Positions 16,070-23,803 are shown, numbered from the stretch's first letter. The stretch: DNA of 35,067 bases from Desulfobulbaceae bacterium (GCA_026987195.1 JALSNC010000185.1:1-35067), one strand, 5' to 3'. Numbers and translations are program-made. The notes: generated by a model not told the origin, from the sequence alone.

Positions 16070-17716
16070 TTACAGGGCAACACCGAGGAAGAAGAGCGGG
16101 CCGAGGATCAGTGCCCACGGATTGGGAGGTGAGGGCACCTTCAGGTGCTGGGGGCTGCTGAATGGTCCCTGGAAGTCATCGGGCTCGATGGTCGCCACCC
16201 GGATATAGTAGTCGCCCGGATCCAGGGCCGTCATCTTGAACCGGGCCTTGCCGGTCTGCCGGTCAACGATGAGGTGACCGAAGTCCTTGTCCGTGGCGAT
16301 CTGGATGTGGTAGCGCTGTTGCGGGCCCACCGGTTTCCAGCGGAAGACCATCTCCCTGGGGTCGAATTCTGACTGCCCCATGTCCGGGGCCGGCACCGGG
16401 ATGCGGAAACTCATGGTCAGCCCCATGGGACCTGGCCTGCCGTCGGCGTCACGGCCGGCGACGCGCCAGTAGTAGGTGCCGGGGGCCAGCTTCTTCGCCG
16501 GCCGGAAGGTGGTTTTCCCATACTCCTGCAGGTCGATGAGGGGATTGGTGAACGTCCTGTTGTCGGCAAGCTGGAAGATGTAGCTTCTGGCCAGCTCGGG
16601 CGCTGACCAGAGAAAGGTCGGCCGCGGATCGGTGAGTACGGCGCCTTCCCCGGGCCTGACGCGGATGGGCGGCAGGGGACGGGCATTGAGCGTGCACCGG
16701 TGGTAGGCATCGAGCCCCTCCAGGCCGTGGGCGTCAATGGCCCGCAAGCGGAGGACATAGTCGCCGTCGGCCAGTTGCGGCACCACGATTCTCGGCTGAT
16801 CCGAGACCGTGTCGGCCAGCAGCGTGTCGAAGTCCCGGCTGGCGGCCACCTGCAGCCGGTAGCCGGCCGCACCCGGGACCGGGGGGAAACGCAGGGTGAA
16901 GGGCGATTCCTCCATGATCCCGGGCAGGGAGGAAAGATCCGGCGGCGGCAGCAGCGGTATCGGCGGGCGGGGTTTCTCCTCTTTTCCGGTCAGGGTGCCG
17001 TAGCGCGCCGGCACGGTCTGCCGGGCCAGTTCGTTGGCCACCGTCACTGCACCGGTGCTGACTTCGGTCCGCATCAGCGCGCCATCACTGCCGATGCGGT
17101 AGCTGGTGCCGCGCACTGCGGCCATGGCCGAAGGCGTGCGGATCTCGAAGCGGGATCCCGGCCCCTTTTTCGGCGTGACCCTGTTGTCGGTCCTGCCTTT
17201 TTTCAGATACAGCCTGGTGTCAGCCATGCCGGTGCCGGCGTAATCTTTGAGCGAGTCCAGGGCCAGGATCGACTCCTGTTCCACGAGGACACGGGAGTTG
17301 TCGGCAAAACGGATGCTGGCATTGCCGCCAGGACCGGTGCGGATCTCGTCGCCAGCCCAGAGCGCCATCCCGGCCCGGGCGGCAATGGCGTTGCCGCTGC
17401 CCGGCCGCCACACGGTTACCGGGCCCTGGACCGTCTGCAGGGTGGCCATAACCGCGCCGGACTTGAGCCAGTCGAGTCGGAACCGGAGCTGGCTGCCCGG
17501 GGTGATGCGCCGCGGATCCCGGATATGGTTGAGCGCCTTGAACTGCTGCCAGTAGCGCATGCTCTTGAGATACCGTCTGCCCACATCCCAGGCATTGTCA
17601 CCGGGCTGCACCGTGTAGCGCCATTCCTGGCCGGAGGCAGCAGCCGGCAGCAGGAAAAACAAACAGAAAAAGAGGAGGAAAAGGCGTGGTGGCAGGCAGA
17701 GGTTACGTGACGTCAT
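16070..17716 (-). CDS. LysM and FecR-domain envelope protein
   Basis: A 548-aa exported protein. The signal peptide (RLFLLFFCLFFLLPAAASG) is followed by a LysM motif (YTVQPGDNAWDVGRRYL to LNHIRDPRRITPGSQL), which binds peptidoglycan. A FecR-like domain follows, including GDEIRTGPGGNASIRFADNS and TPSAMAAVRGTSYRIG. Two or three fibronectin-like repeats lie in the C-terminal half, recognisable by paired YRLQVAASRDFDTLL, YIFQLADNRTF and YHIQIATDKDFG. The last 17 residues are hydrophobic (NPWALILGPLFFLGVAL), a possible C-terminal membrane anchor. The ATG at 17716 is chosen because it starts the signal peptide and has AAAGGA upstream; an earlier in-frame GTG at 17773 lies in the 26-nt repeat. FecR-LysM proteins are often paired with CHASE2 proteins, as here with the next gene, suggesting an envelope signal relayed to CHASE2. 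Confidence 0.87.
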   Translation of the reverse strand: MTSRNLCLPPRLFLLFFCLFFLLPAAASGQEWRYTVQPGDNAWDVGRRYLKSMRYWQQFKALNHIRDPRRITPGSQLRFRLDWLKSGAVMATLQTVQGPVTVWRPGSGNAIAARAGMALWAGDEIRTGPGGNASIRFADNSRVLVEQESILALDSLKDYAGTGMADTRLYLKKGRTDNRVTPKKGPGSRFEIRTPSAMAAVRGTSYRIGSDGALMRTEVSTGAVTVANELARQTVPARYGTLTGKEEKPRPPIPLLPPPDLSSLPGIMEESPFTLRFPPVPGAAGYRLQVAASRDFDTLLADTVSDQPRIVVPQLADGDYVLRLRAIDAHGLEGLDAYHRCTLNARPLPPIRVRPGEGAVLTDPRPTFLWSAPELARSYIFQLADNRTFTNPLIDLQEYGKTTFRPAKKLAPGTYYWRVAGRDADGRPGPMGLTMSFRIPVPAPDMGQSEFDPREMVFRWKPVGPQQRYHIQIATDKDFGHLIVDRQTGKARFKMTALDPGDYYIRVATIEPDDFQGPFSSPQHLKVPSPPNPWALILGPLFFLGVAL

Positions 17717-17745
17717 GGAATGTATCCTTTGGCGGCTGAAGAAAC

Positions 17746-17771
17746 GTAATAGTTCACCGGTATCGGCAACC
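17746..17771 (+). repeat. 26-nt dispersed hairpin repeat, copy in the FecR-gene leader
   Basis: Reads GTAATAGTTCACCG-gtat-CGGCAACC, one change from the consensus outside the loop. It lies in the 5' leader of the LysM-FecR gene, 30 bp upstream of its start codon. Confidence 0.75.
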
Positions 17772-17872
17772 ACCTGAAAAGACCGGTACTTTTAAGAAGA
17801 AATATGCATGTGTCGGCCTGTCAGACGTCAGGGACCGGGAAGGAGAAATACCGGCAACTGCCTGGCAGGTAC

Positions 17873-17902
17873 AGTATAAGGTATTGAAACGGCTGCGGTC
17901 AA
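17873..17902 (-). promoter_or_regulatory. Sigma-70-type promoter for the FecR-CHASE2 unit
   Basis: On the minus strand TTGACC (17897-17902), an 18-bp spacer and TATACT (17873-17878), each one base from consensus. The start codon at 17716 would follow a leader of about 150 nt that contains the 26-nt repeat. Confidence 0.6.
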
Positions 17903-17936
17903 CGGGATAATCCGATCCCTTGCCAGGCCCCTCTCC

Positions 17937-18044
17937 TCAGTACAGGATCCGGACAACGACCACTGCAAGGAGAAAACAGAGGATGAGCGCCCCCAGATAT
18001 TCCAGGGGATTCCTGAACAGGGTCGGCAGGTTGCCCAGGGCCAC
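17937..18044 (-). CDS. Putative 35-aa membrane micro-protein
   Basis: A short frame from GTG (18044) to TGA encodes 35 residues. A polar start (ALGNLPTLFRNPLEYLG) is followed by a single strongly hydrophobic helix (ALILCFLLAVVVVRIL) ending in Tyr. The pattern, an amphipathic head plus one membrane helix, is common in real membrane micro-proteins. A GAGG lies about 10 nt upstream, within the duplicated 30-nt segment 18047-18076. It is 79 bp downstream of the AAA+ ATPase gene on the same strand and could be its partner. I do not recognise a family, and chance cannot be excluded for so short a frame. Confidence 0.4.
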   Translation of the reverse strand: MALGNLPTLFRNPLEYLGALILCFLLAVVVVRILY

Positions 18045-18046
18045 GA

Positions 18047-18076
18047 TTTTTCAACCTCGTTTTTGTAAGCGGTCTC
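18047..18076 (-). repeat. 30-nt exact duplicate, copy 1, with adjoining hairpin
   Basis: The minus strand matches 23712-23741 of the + strand base for base over 30 nt, starting GAGACCGCTTAC and ending GAGGTTGAAAAA. Overlapping it is a perfect 8-bp hairpin, AAGCGGTC-tctct-GACCGCTT (18067-18087), between the AAA+ gene stop and the 35-aa frame. Confidence 0.7.
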
Positions 18077-18123
18077 TCTGACCGCTTTCCTGCGGCCGGC
18101 AGCGATGCTGCGGTATACCGCGG

Positions 18124-20382
18124 CTACCATACCGCCCGCAGCCCCTTCTGTTTCCGTACCTGGTCGATCCGCCGTTCCAGATCCACCCGCCACTGGGCAT
18201 GGATCCGGGCAGCCGATGGGGCGATCAGCTCGGGCAGACCATAGACCAGCCGGTCCGCGGCCCGGCTCGCCTCGATCACCGCCTCGATGGAGCGGGCTCC
18301 GAACTTGTAGTCGGCAAGGAGGAGACGCAGCAGCAGGCCCGAGGTCTTGCGGGCCGCCGATTTCCAGTGGGTCTGCATCTGGTGGGCGATGATGAAGGCC
18401 CGTTTGAGCAGGATGCGACGCAGCTCCTCCAGTTCCTCCTCGCTTGCCGAATCGCGCAGCAGATGTTCCTGGATCTCGATGCCGTCGATGTCGAGAACCA
18501 CCCGCAGCCGGCTCATGAAGTCGGGAATCTTCAGGGTCTTGGCGCGCTGCAGCTTTTCCGGGCTGTCAGGGGTCAGCAGGGCCTCCATGTCGGCCCAGCT
18601 CGCCTTGACTCCGCCGGCAAAGACAAAGATGGCGCGGCCGATATGGTAGGGGATGCCATGCACGTAGGTGACCCCGTCCTGCATGGAGGGCAGAAAGTAG
18701 CGCAGGTAGCCGAATTCCTGGCCGTCGAACCGGCAGTCGAACTCGTCCCAGAAGGCAATGGGCACCTTGCCCTGGGCCACCGAGGCGCGGACCGGATCAA
18801 TGGCGGAGTTGATCTCGTCGGGGCTTGCGAACTGGGTCAGGTTGAACTCGAAAAAGTCGAACGGACTGCCCTCGAAATTCCTGGCAATCACGTTGGCCAC
18901 CTGTTTGACGGCAAAGGACTTGCCGGAGCCTGGCGGGCCGAAGACGCCGATACACAGTGGCCTGAGCACGTGCGCCTTGGAGACATAGGACTCCATGACA
19001 TTGTGGAGGGTGATGACCGGATCGATCTCGGCCGGATCGGTGGTGCGCAGGTGGCCGAGCTGGAAGATGGGCAGTTCGGCAAAACCACGGCCCCGGTTGA
19101 CCTCTTCCTTGAGGTGATGCAGCACCGAGACGATCACGTCCAGGTAATCGAAGGGCAGGCCATCGTAGGGTCCGGGTGTATTCCCCCGCGTCGGGCGCCG
19201 GAAAAAGGAGCGCAGGGCCTTTTTCTTGTCTTCGTTCCAGACCTGGCTGGCCACCAGGTCCAGGGTGGAGTCAAAGTCGGCGGAGAAGGCCGGCAGCTCG
19301 ATGAAGGAGGGGTCCGGCGTGGTGTTGATGAAAGAGCAGGGCGAGCCGTTGGGAAAGGTGGCCGAGAGATCGAGGTTGGGAAACTCCAGGCCGTTGTTGA
19401 AATAATAGCCGTGCTCGTAGAGGATGTGCCAGTTGAGCAGGACCTGCTTGGAGAAGTCGAAGATATAGTTGCGGCAGAACTCGAAACCGCCGAAGCGCAT
19501 GGCATCCATGGTCAGCATGGAGGTGACCATGGTGTCATAGCAGGGCACCGAACCCCGATGGCGGGGAGTGGATTTTTCCGGCAGGTGGTTCTTGCGGTAA
19601 CGGAAGAAGGTGCCCTCCGGGCCGACATAGAGGAGACCGTGCGGAAACATCTCGACAATGATGTGGCAGAGAAAGCGATTGCTTTCCCGGTCCCAGAGGC
19701 CGACCTCCGGGGTGCGCAGGGCGCGCAGGCTCATGGCGACAATGGTCTCCCAGTTGACGGAGCTGTCCATCTCCATGCGGGTGGTCTCCAGGTCGGAGAG
19801 GCGGCAGAACAGGGTAAAGCGGTTGCCGAGCCTGGCCGCCCACTGCTGCCAGTGGGCCACCGAAATGCCCATGGCAATACACCAGAAGCCGGGGTTGAGA
19901 TCGGCCAGGTCATCGCAGACCTGGGGCGGGACGCCGGAGTCGTCGATGATGACGATGCCGCTGTTGTCCCGTACCGCCTCCAGGTTGGAGTTGTCGATCA
20001 CCAGGGGTTCTGATTCGGCGCCGCGACCCTCGGAGGGCAGGATCTGATTGACCATGAACCAGCCGTGATCCGGTTTCTCCACTGCTGTGCCCTTACGTTT
20101 GCGGAAGATCTGGAAAACCTGTTTTTCACTGCCATAGGCCACGGAATGGAGTCGTGGCGTCAGTTCCGAACCGGTCAGATAGATGGAGAGCCAGGTCAGG
20201 CACTGTTCCAGGCGGCCGTTTTCAATGGAGACCCTGCCGGCAAGCAGGTCGATGTCATCGCCCGGGTTGTAGCCATAGGCGGGCAGGCTGCCCTCTTCGA
20301 GCAGGCTGACCTCCTTGATGGGCAGGTTGGTGATCTTGACGTTGGAGCCGAGCAGCAGGATCTTGGGCGATATCTGTTCCAT
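18124..20382 (-). CDS. Large AAA+ ATPase with uncharacterised N-terminal half
   Basis: A 752-aa protein. The C-terminal half is an AAA+ module: Walker A GPPGSGKS at 482-489 and Walker B with Asp546/Glu547 in PIAFWDEFD, followed by an Arg-containing segment (KIPDFMSRLRVVLDIDG) that could hold sensor or finger residues and a helical lid. The N-terminal 430 residues are unfamiliar. Alternating strands and helices around GIVIIDDSGV, FTLFCRLSDLETTRMEMD and HGLLYVGPEG faintly recall a ribokinase-like sugar- or nucleoside-binding fold; this is a guess. No signal peptide or membrane helix is seen, so it is cytosolic. It starts only 19 nt after the terminator at 20402-20443 and lacks a visible ribosome site. 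Stand-alone AAA+ proteins of this size act in protein remodelling, stress or defence; none of these is shown here. Confidence 0.8.
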   Translation of the reverse strand: MEQISPKILLLGSNVKITNLPIKEVSLLEEGSLPAYGYNPGDDIDLLAGRVSIENGRLEQCLTWLSIYLTGSELTPRLHSVAYGSEKQVFQIFRKRKGTAVEKPDHGWFMVNQILPSEGRGAESEPLVIDNSNLEAVRDNSGIVIIDDSGVPPQVCDDLADLNPGFWCIAMGISVAHWQQWAARLGNRFTLFCRLSDLETTRMEMDSSVNWETIVAMSLRALRTPEVGLWDRESNRFLCHIIVEMFPHGLLYVGPEGTFFRYRKNHLPEKSTPRHRGSVPCYDTMVTSMLTMDAMRFGGFEFCRNYIFDFSKQVLLNWHILYEHGYYFNNGLEFPNLDLSATFPNGSPCSFINTTPDPSFIELPAFSADFDSTLDLVASQVWNEDKKKALRSFFRRPTRGNTPGPYDGLPFDYLDVIVSVLHHLKEEVNRGRGFAELPIFQLGHLRTTDPAEIDPVITLHNVMESYVSKAHVLRPLCIGVFGPPGSGKSFAVKQVANVIARNFEGSPFDFFEFNLTQFASPDEINSAIDPVRASVAQGKVPIAFWDEFDCRFDGQEFGYLRYFLPSMQDGVTYVHGIPYHIGRAIFVFAGGVKASWADMEALLTPDSPEKLQRAKTLKIPDFMSRLRVVLDIDGIEIQEHLLRDSASEEELEELRRILLKRAFIIAHQMQTHWKSAARKTSGLLLRLLLADYKFGARSIEAVIEASRAADRLVYGLPELIAPSAARIHAQWRVDLERRIDQVRKQKGLRAVW

Positions 20383-20401
20383 GGGCGCGGGATGGACGGG
20401 G

Positions 20402-20443
20402 AAAAAGGGGCGGCCGGGAAAAAGGAGGAGACCCGGCCGCCCC
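20402..20443 (-). terminator. Strong intrinsic terminator of the cydAB operon
   Basis: On the minus strand a perfect 12-bp GC stem (GGGGCGGCCGGG pairing with CCCGGCCGCCCC), a 13-nt loop, then TTTTT. It follows the 30-aa gene by 15 bp and ends 19 bp before the AAA+ start codon. Confidence 0.9.
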
Positions 20444-20458
20444 GGAGGAGGTCGCGGG

Positions 20459-20551
20459 TTACAGCAGGTTCAGCTTGTCAAGGGCATAGATGGCGCCCCG
20501 GTAGGAGACGACGATCAGGGCCACCCAGCAGATAAGCAGTACGGTACTCAT
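20459..20551 (-). CDS. 30-aa membrane micro-protein at the end of the cydAB operon
   Basis: ATG at 20551 to TAA encodes 30 residues: a hydrophobic helix (STVLLICWVALIVVS) followed by the short tail YRGAIYALDKLNLL. A very strong ribosome site, AAGGAG, lies 7 nt before the ATG. It is the last frame before a strong terminator and follows cydB by 179 bp on the same strand. Small single-helix subunits (CydX, CydH/CydY) are known partners of bd oxidases; this one does not match the CydX pattern, which starts with MWYFAW. It may be an accessory subunit specific to this lineage. Ribosome site, operon position and membrane helix make coding likely; function is inferred only from position. Confidence 0.7.
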   Translation of the reverse strand: MSTVLLICWVALIVVSYRGAIYALDKLNLL

Positions 20552-20673
20552 AGGTTCACTCCTTGCAGGTATCGGAAATCGGTGGCCGGGGACAGCCGGC
20601 GGAAATCAGCAGTCCCCGCGGCCACGCCTTGGTGTCTGCGAGATCCTCACGGCCGGGCCGATGGATCTCGGTG

Positions 20674-20699
20674 GTAACAGTTCACCGCACGCGGCAACC
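20674..20699 (+). repeat. 26-nt dispersed hairpin repeat, copy in the cyd operon
   Basis: Reads GTAACAGTTCACCG-cacg-CGGCAACC, identical to the consensus outside the loop. It lies between cydB copy 1 and the 30-aa gene, so it would be transcribed within the operon in antisense orientation to the written motif. Confidence 0.8.
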
Positions 20700-20730
20700 G
20701 TTTTGACGTGCCAGGGATTTTTTGCTCTCC

Positions 20731-21864
20731 TCAGTATGCCTTGCCGCTCACCTCGTCAACGGTCAGCTTGCGCCGGTCCATGGCCCACCACACATAGGCG
20801 ATGTAGGCGAGGACAAAGGGAATGGCGATGGCGACATAGGTCATGACCATCAGGGTATAGGGACTGGACGAGGCATTGTAGATGGTCAGGCTCGACTGCA
20901 GGTCCACCCTGGACGGATAAAAGGCCGTGTTGTTGTAGGCCGGCAGCAGGAGCACGGTCAGTCCGACCAGGACCGTGCCCGGACCGGCGAACCAGATGCC
21001 GGCGGTACTGGTGGATTTCGCAGCGCGGAACACTCCGAGGATCACCAGGGCCAGGCCGGCGGCCAGCAGGCCGATCAGCCAGGGATTGGCCAGCAGGTTG
21101 GCCAGGTACTTGCGGCTCACCAGTTCAACGGTCCCCTTGTCGTCGACGATGCCGAAGCCCTTCATCAGGAGCAGGCTGGCCAGCACGTAGAGGAGAAACG
21201 GCAGGCTGCAGACAAAGCTGGTCCATACCGCCCTGCGCAGCCGGGTCTCCATTGCAGGCACATTGCTCAGCTCGATGTTGTTGAGCAGGTAGAGCCCGCC
21301 CAGGGTGCGGGCATTGAAGACCAGGAACAGACCCAGCGACAGGTTGAACAGGGAAAATGCCGCCTCCAGGCCGCGCAGGGGACTTGTCCAGGTGACGAAG
21401 TTGTACTCGGAAAGCTGGAAGCTGGAGCCGGTGTAGAAGGTGCCCACGGCAGCGCCGATGAGCAGTATGCCCACCGAGCCGTTGATGAACAGGAACAGCT
21501 CATATACCCGTGCGCCCAGGACATTGAAGGGCTTTTTCCGGTATTCGTAGCTTACCGCCTGGACGATGAAGGTGAACAGGATCAGGATCCAGACCCAGTA
21601 GGCACCGCCGAAGGAGGTGGCGTAGAACTTGGGAAAGGCGGCAAACAGGGCGCCACCGAACAGGACCAGGGTGGTGAAGGTGAGTTCCCACTTGCGGCCC
21701 AGCGAGTTGATGACCAGGGATTTTTCGTCTTCTGTCTTTGCCACCTGCCAGAGCAGGGTCTGTCCTCCCTGGACAAAGGTCAGGAAGAGAAACAGGGCCC
21801 CCACCACCGAGCAGAGCAGCCACCAGAGATGCTGCAGGGTCGGATAATCGAGATTGGCGATCAT
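20731..21864 (-). CDS. cydB: Cytochrome bd quinol oxidase subunit II, copy 1
   Basis: A 377-aa integral membrane protein with about eight helices. It pairs with CydA to make the quinol:oxygen oxidoreductase that reduces O2 to water without pumping protons; in anaerobes it mainly removes oxygen and resists NO and H2S. Typical CydB segments are GGQTLLWQVAKTEDEKSLV near the start and FYPSRVDLQSSLTIYNASSS near the end. It starts four bases after the cydA stop, with GAGGAG as ribosome site. It is a close paralogue of the gene at 24289-25443, with very similar DNA in the first half and a divergent middle. Confidence 0.93.
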   Translation of the reverse strand: MIANLDYPTLQHLWWLLCSVVGALFLFLTFVQGGQTLLWQVAKTEDEKSLVINSLGRKWELTFTTLVLFGGALFAAFPKFYATSFGGAYWVWILILFTFIVQAVSYEYRKKPFNVLGARVYELFLFINGSVGILLIGAAVGTFYTGSSFQLSEYNFVTWTSPLRGLEAAFSLFNLSLGLFLVFNARTLGGLYLLNNIELSNVPAMETRLRRAVWTSFVCSLPFLLYVLASLLLMKGFGIVDDKGTVELVSRKYLANLLANPWLIGLLAAGLALVILGVFRAAKSTSTAGIWFAGPGTVLVGLTVLLLPAYNNTAFYPSRVDLQSSLTIYNASSSPYTLMVMTYVAIAIPFVLAYIAYVWWAMDRRKLTVDEVSGKAY

Positions 21865-21868
21865 TTTC

Positions 21869-23404
21869 TTACTCCTCCTCCGGTCCGATGCTGATCTGTT
21901 TGGCCATGATACTCAGTTCGGCAATGAGCAGAATGGTGAACAGGGCCGCGAACATGAAAAAGGTGGTCTGCACCGTGCCGGTGGTCAGGTTGGACCTGGC
22001 CACGGAGACCGGCAGCAGGTCCTGGATGGTCCAGGGCTGGCGGCCCACCTCGGCGACGATCCAGCCGGCCATGTGGGCGGCGAGCGCGAGCAGGATCATG
22101 GGCAGGCCGAGGACCTGCAGCCACTTCTGCTCCTGGATGGTGCCTTTCCAGGAGAAGTAGAGAAAGGCGATGAAGACCAGGGGGAAGAGTGTGCCCAGGA
22201 CCACCATGATGTGGAAGGCATTGAAGGACATGGCCACCGGCGGTACGGCATCCTCGGGCTTGTCGAGGAATCCGTAGCCGAGATAGGGCTTGTGCTCGTT
22301 GAACACGGCGAGTGCGGCAGCGGCACCCTGTGCGTCACCGGTCTTTTTCGCCTCTTTGTACTCGGCGAGCCGGGCAATGGCGATCTTGCCTTTCTCGATC
22401 TTCTCGTCTGCGCCCATGATACCCTCATCCCTGTTGCCGTAGATCAGGTCATTGATGCCGGGAACAAAGGTGCCAAGCGACCGGTTGGCCAGCAGGGTGA
22501 GCAGGCCGGGGATGCGGATCTCGAAATGGAAGGGGTCCTGGTCATCGCCCACCTTCTTGTCGCTGTTGATCATGCCGAACGCGACCAGGCCGGCGTTTTT
22601 CTCGCCCTTGTAAAGCCCTTCGAAGGCGGCCAGCTTCATGGGCTGGTGCTGGGCCACCTCGTAGGCGGCCTCGTCACCGGTGAGGCCCACCATGGCCGAG
22701 GCCAGCAGGCCGAAGATGGAGGCCACGACGATGGAGCGTTTGGCCATCCGGATGTGGCGCCCTTTCAGGAGGTACCAGGACGAGATCGAGATGATGAAGA
22801 GCGAGGCCAGCAGCATGGACGAGCTGGTGGTATGGGTGAACTTGGAGATGGCCACCGGCGAGAGGGCCACATCGGCAAAGTTCTGCATCTCGAAGCGGGC
22901 GGTGTCAGGGTTGAAGGACTGGCCGGTGGGGTACTGCATCCAGGCATTGGCCACCAGGATCCAGACCGCGGACATGTTGGAGCCGATGGCGACCATCCAG
23001 GTGGAGAAGAGGTGGAACTTCTTGGAGACCCGGTTCCAGCCGAAGAACATGACGGCAAAGAAGGTGGCCTCCAGGAAGAAGGCGACAATGCCCTCGATGG
23101 CCAGGGGGGCGCCGAAGATGTCGCCCACCATCCAGGAGTAGTTGGACCAGTTGGTGCCGAACTCGAATTCAAGGATGATGCCGGTGGCGACACCGATGGC
23201 GAAGTTGATGCCAAAGAGTTTCATCCAGAACTTGGTGAGCCGTTTCCATTCCTCGCTGCCCGTCCGCACGTAGATGGTGTGGTAGAAGGCGATGATCCAG
23301 GTGATTCCCAGGGTCAGCGGCACAAAGATCCAGTGGTACAGGGCGGTCAGCGCGAACTGCGCCCTGGCCCAGTTCACCATGGTCGGGTCCATGTTCTCGA
23401 TCAT
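21869..23404 (-). CDS. cydA: Cytochrome bd quinol oxidase subunit I
   Basis: A 511-aa haem-bearing subunit. His24 in ALYHWIFVPLTLG corresponds to the N-terminal haem ligand of the family. GWIVAEVGRQPWTIQ is the conserved GRQPW stretch after the quinol loop. The length is close to that of other bd subunits I. It oxidises quinol at the periplasmic face and reduces oxygen at the haem pair. The ATG overlaps the stop of the DUF4492 gene (ATGA at 23401-23404), so translation is probably coupled. cydB copy 1 follows after 4 bp. It is the only cydA in the window, although there are two cydB genes. Confidence 0.96.
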   Translation of the reverse strand: MIENMDPTMVNWARAQFALTALYHWIFVPLTLGITWIIAFYHTIYVRTGSEEWKRLTKFWMKLFGINFAIGVATGIILEFEFGTNWSNYSWMVGDIFGAPLAIEGIVAFFLEATFFAVMFFGWNRVSKKFHLFSTWMVAIGSNMSAVWILVANAWMQYPTGQSFNPDTARFEMQNFADVALSPVAISKFTHTTSSSMLLASLFIISISSWYLLKGRHIRMAKRSIVVASIFGLLASAMVGLTGDEAAYEVAQHQPMKLAAFEGLYKGEKNAGLVAFGMINSDKKVGDDQDPFHFEIRIPGLLTLLANRSLGTFVPGINDLIYGNRDEGIMGADEKIEKGKIAIARLAEYKEAKKTGDAQGAAAALAVFNEHKPYLGYGFLDKPEDAVPPVAMSFNAFHIMVVLGTLFPLVFIAFLYFSWKGTIQEQKWLQVLGLPMILLALAAHMAGWIVAEVGRQPWTIQDLLPVSVARSNLTTGTVQTTFFMFAALFTILLIAELSIMAKQISIGPEEE

Positions 23405-23673
23405 AATCTTTCTCCTCCTTGTGGTGTAATGTGTCCCCGGGCCGGCATGGTTATCTGCTCCAGCACATAGTCGGCCCGCTGTTCATCGGTGGTAAACCTG
23501 GTGCCCAGAAAATCGTGGAAGAAAAACAGTTTCAGCACGCCGAACATGATGATCAGCTTGATGATGATGACCTTCCACAGGGTGCGGCCCAGGGTCATCC
23601 TGCGAAAACCGTCCACGTAGAAGCGCAGGACAGTCGTCACGATGCCCGGCCGTGGTACCATTGTCTGTTCCAT
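23401..23673 (-). CDS. DUF4492-like small membrane protein upstream of cydA
   Basis: A 90-aa protein. Residues about 10-55 (VLRFYVDGFRRMTLGRTLW followed by KVIIIKLIIMFGVLKLFFF) match the pattern I associate with DUF4492, a small family found directly upstream of cydA in several anaerobic groups. A cytoplasmic basic segment precedes one hydrophobic helix; the C-terminal 35 residues are polar. The ATG at 23673 is chosen over one at 23757 because AAGGGG precedes it and the longer form would translate the 30-nt duplicate region. Its stop overlaps the cydA start, so it probably assists assembly or stability of the bd oxidase; this role is inferred from position. Confidence 0.8.
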   Translation of the reverse strand: MEQTMVPRPGIVTTVLRFYVDGFRRMTLGRTLWKVIIIKLIIMFGVLKLFFFHDFLGTRFTTDEQRADYVLEQITMPARGHITPQGGERL

Positions 23674-23711
23674 GGCTTGCCCCTTGGTTGGAGTGTTCTT
23701 CACCGGCACCT

Positions 23712-23741
23712 GAGACCGCTTACAAAAACGAGGTTGAAAAA
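23712..23741 (+). repeat. 30-nt exact duplicate, copy 2
   Basis: Identical to the minus strand of 18047-18076 over 30 nt. It lies between the Rrf2 gene stop and the DUF4492 start, in the presumed leader of the DUF4492-cydAB genes. Sequences outside the 30 nt differ. Confidence 0.7.
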
Positions 23742-23803
23742 CCATACCCTTGCACACCCTGTGATCAGTTACGGCTCCTGGCGTCTCCGGCGTCTTCTGT
23801 CCC

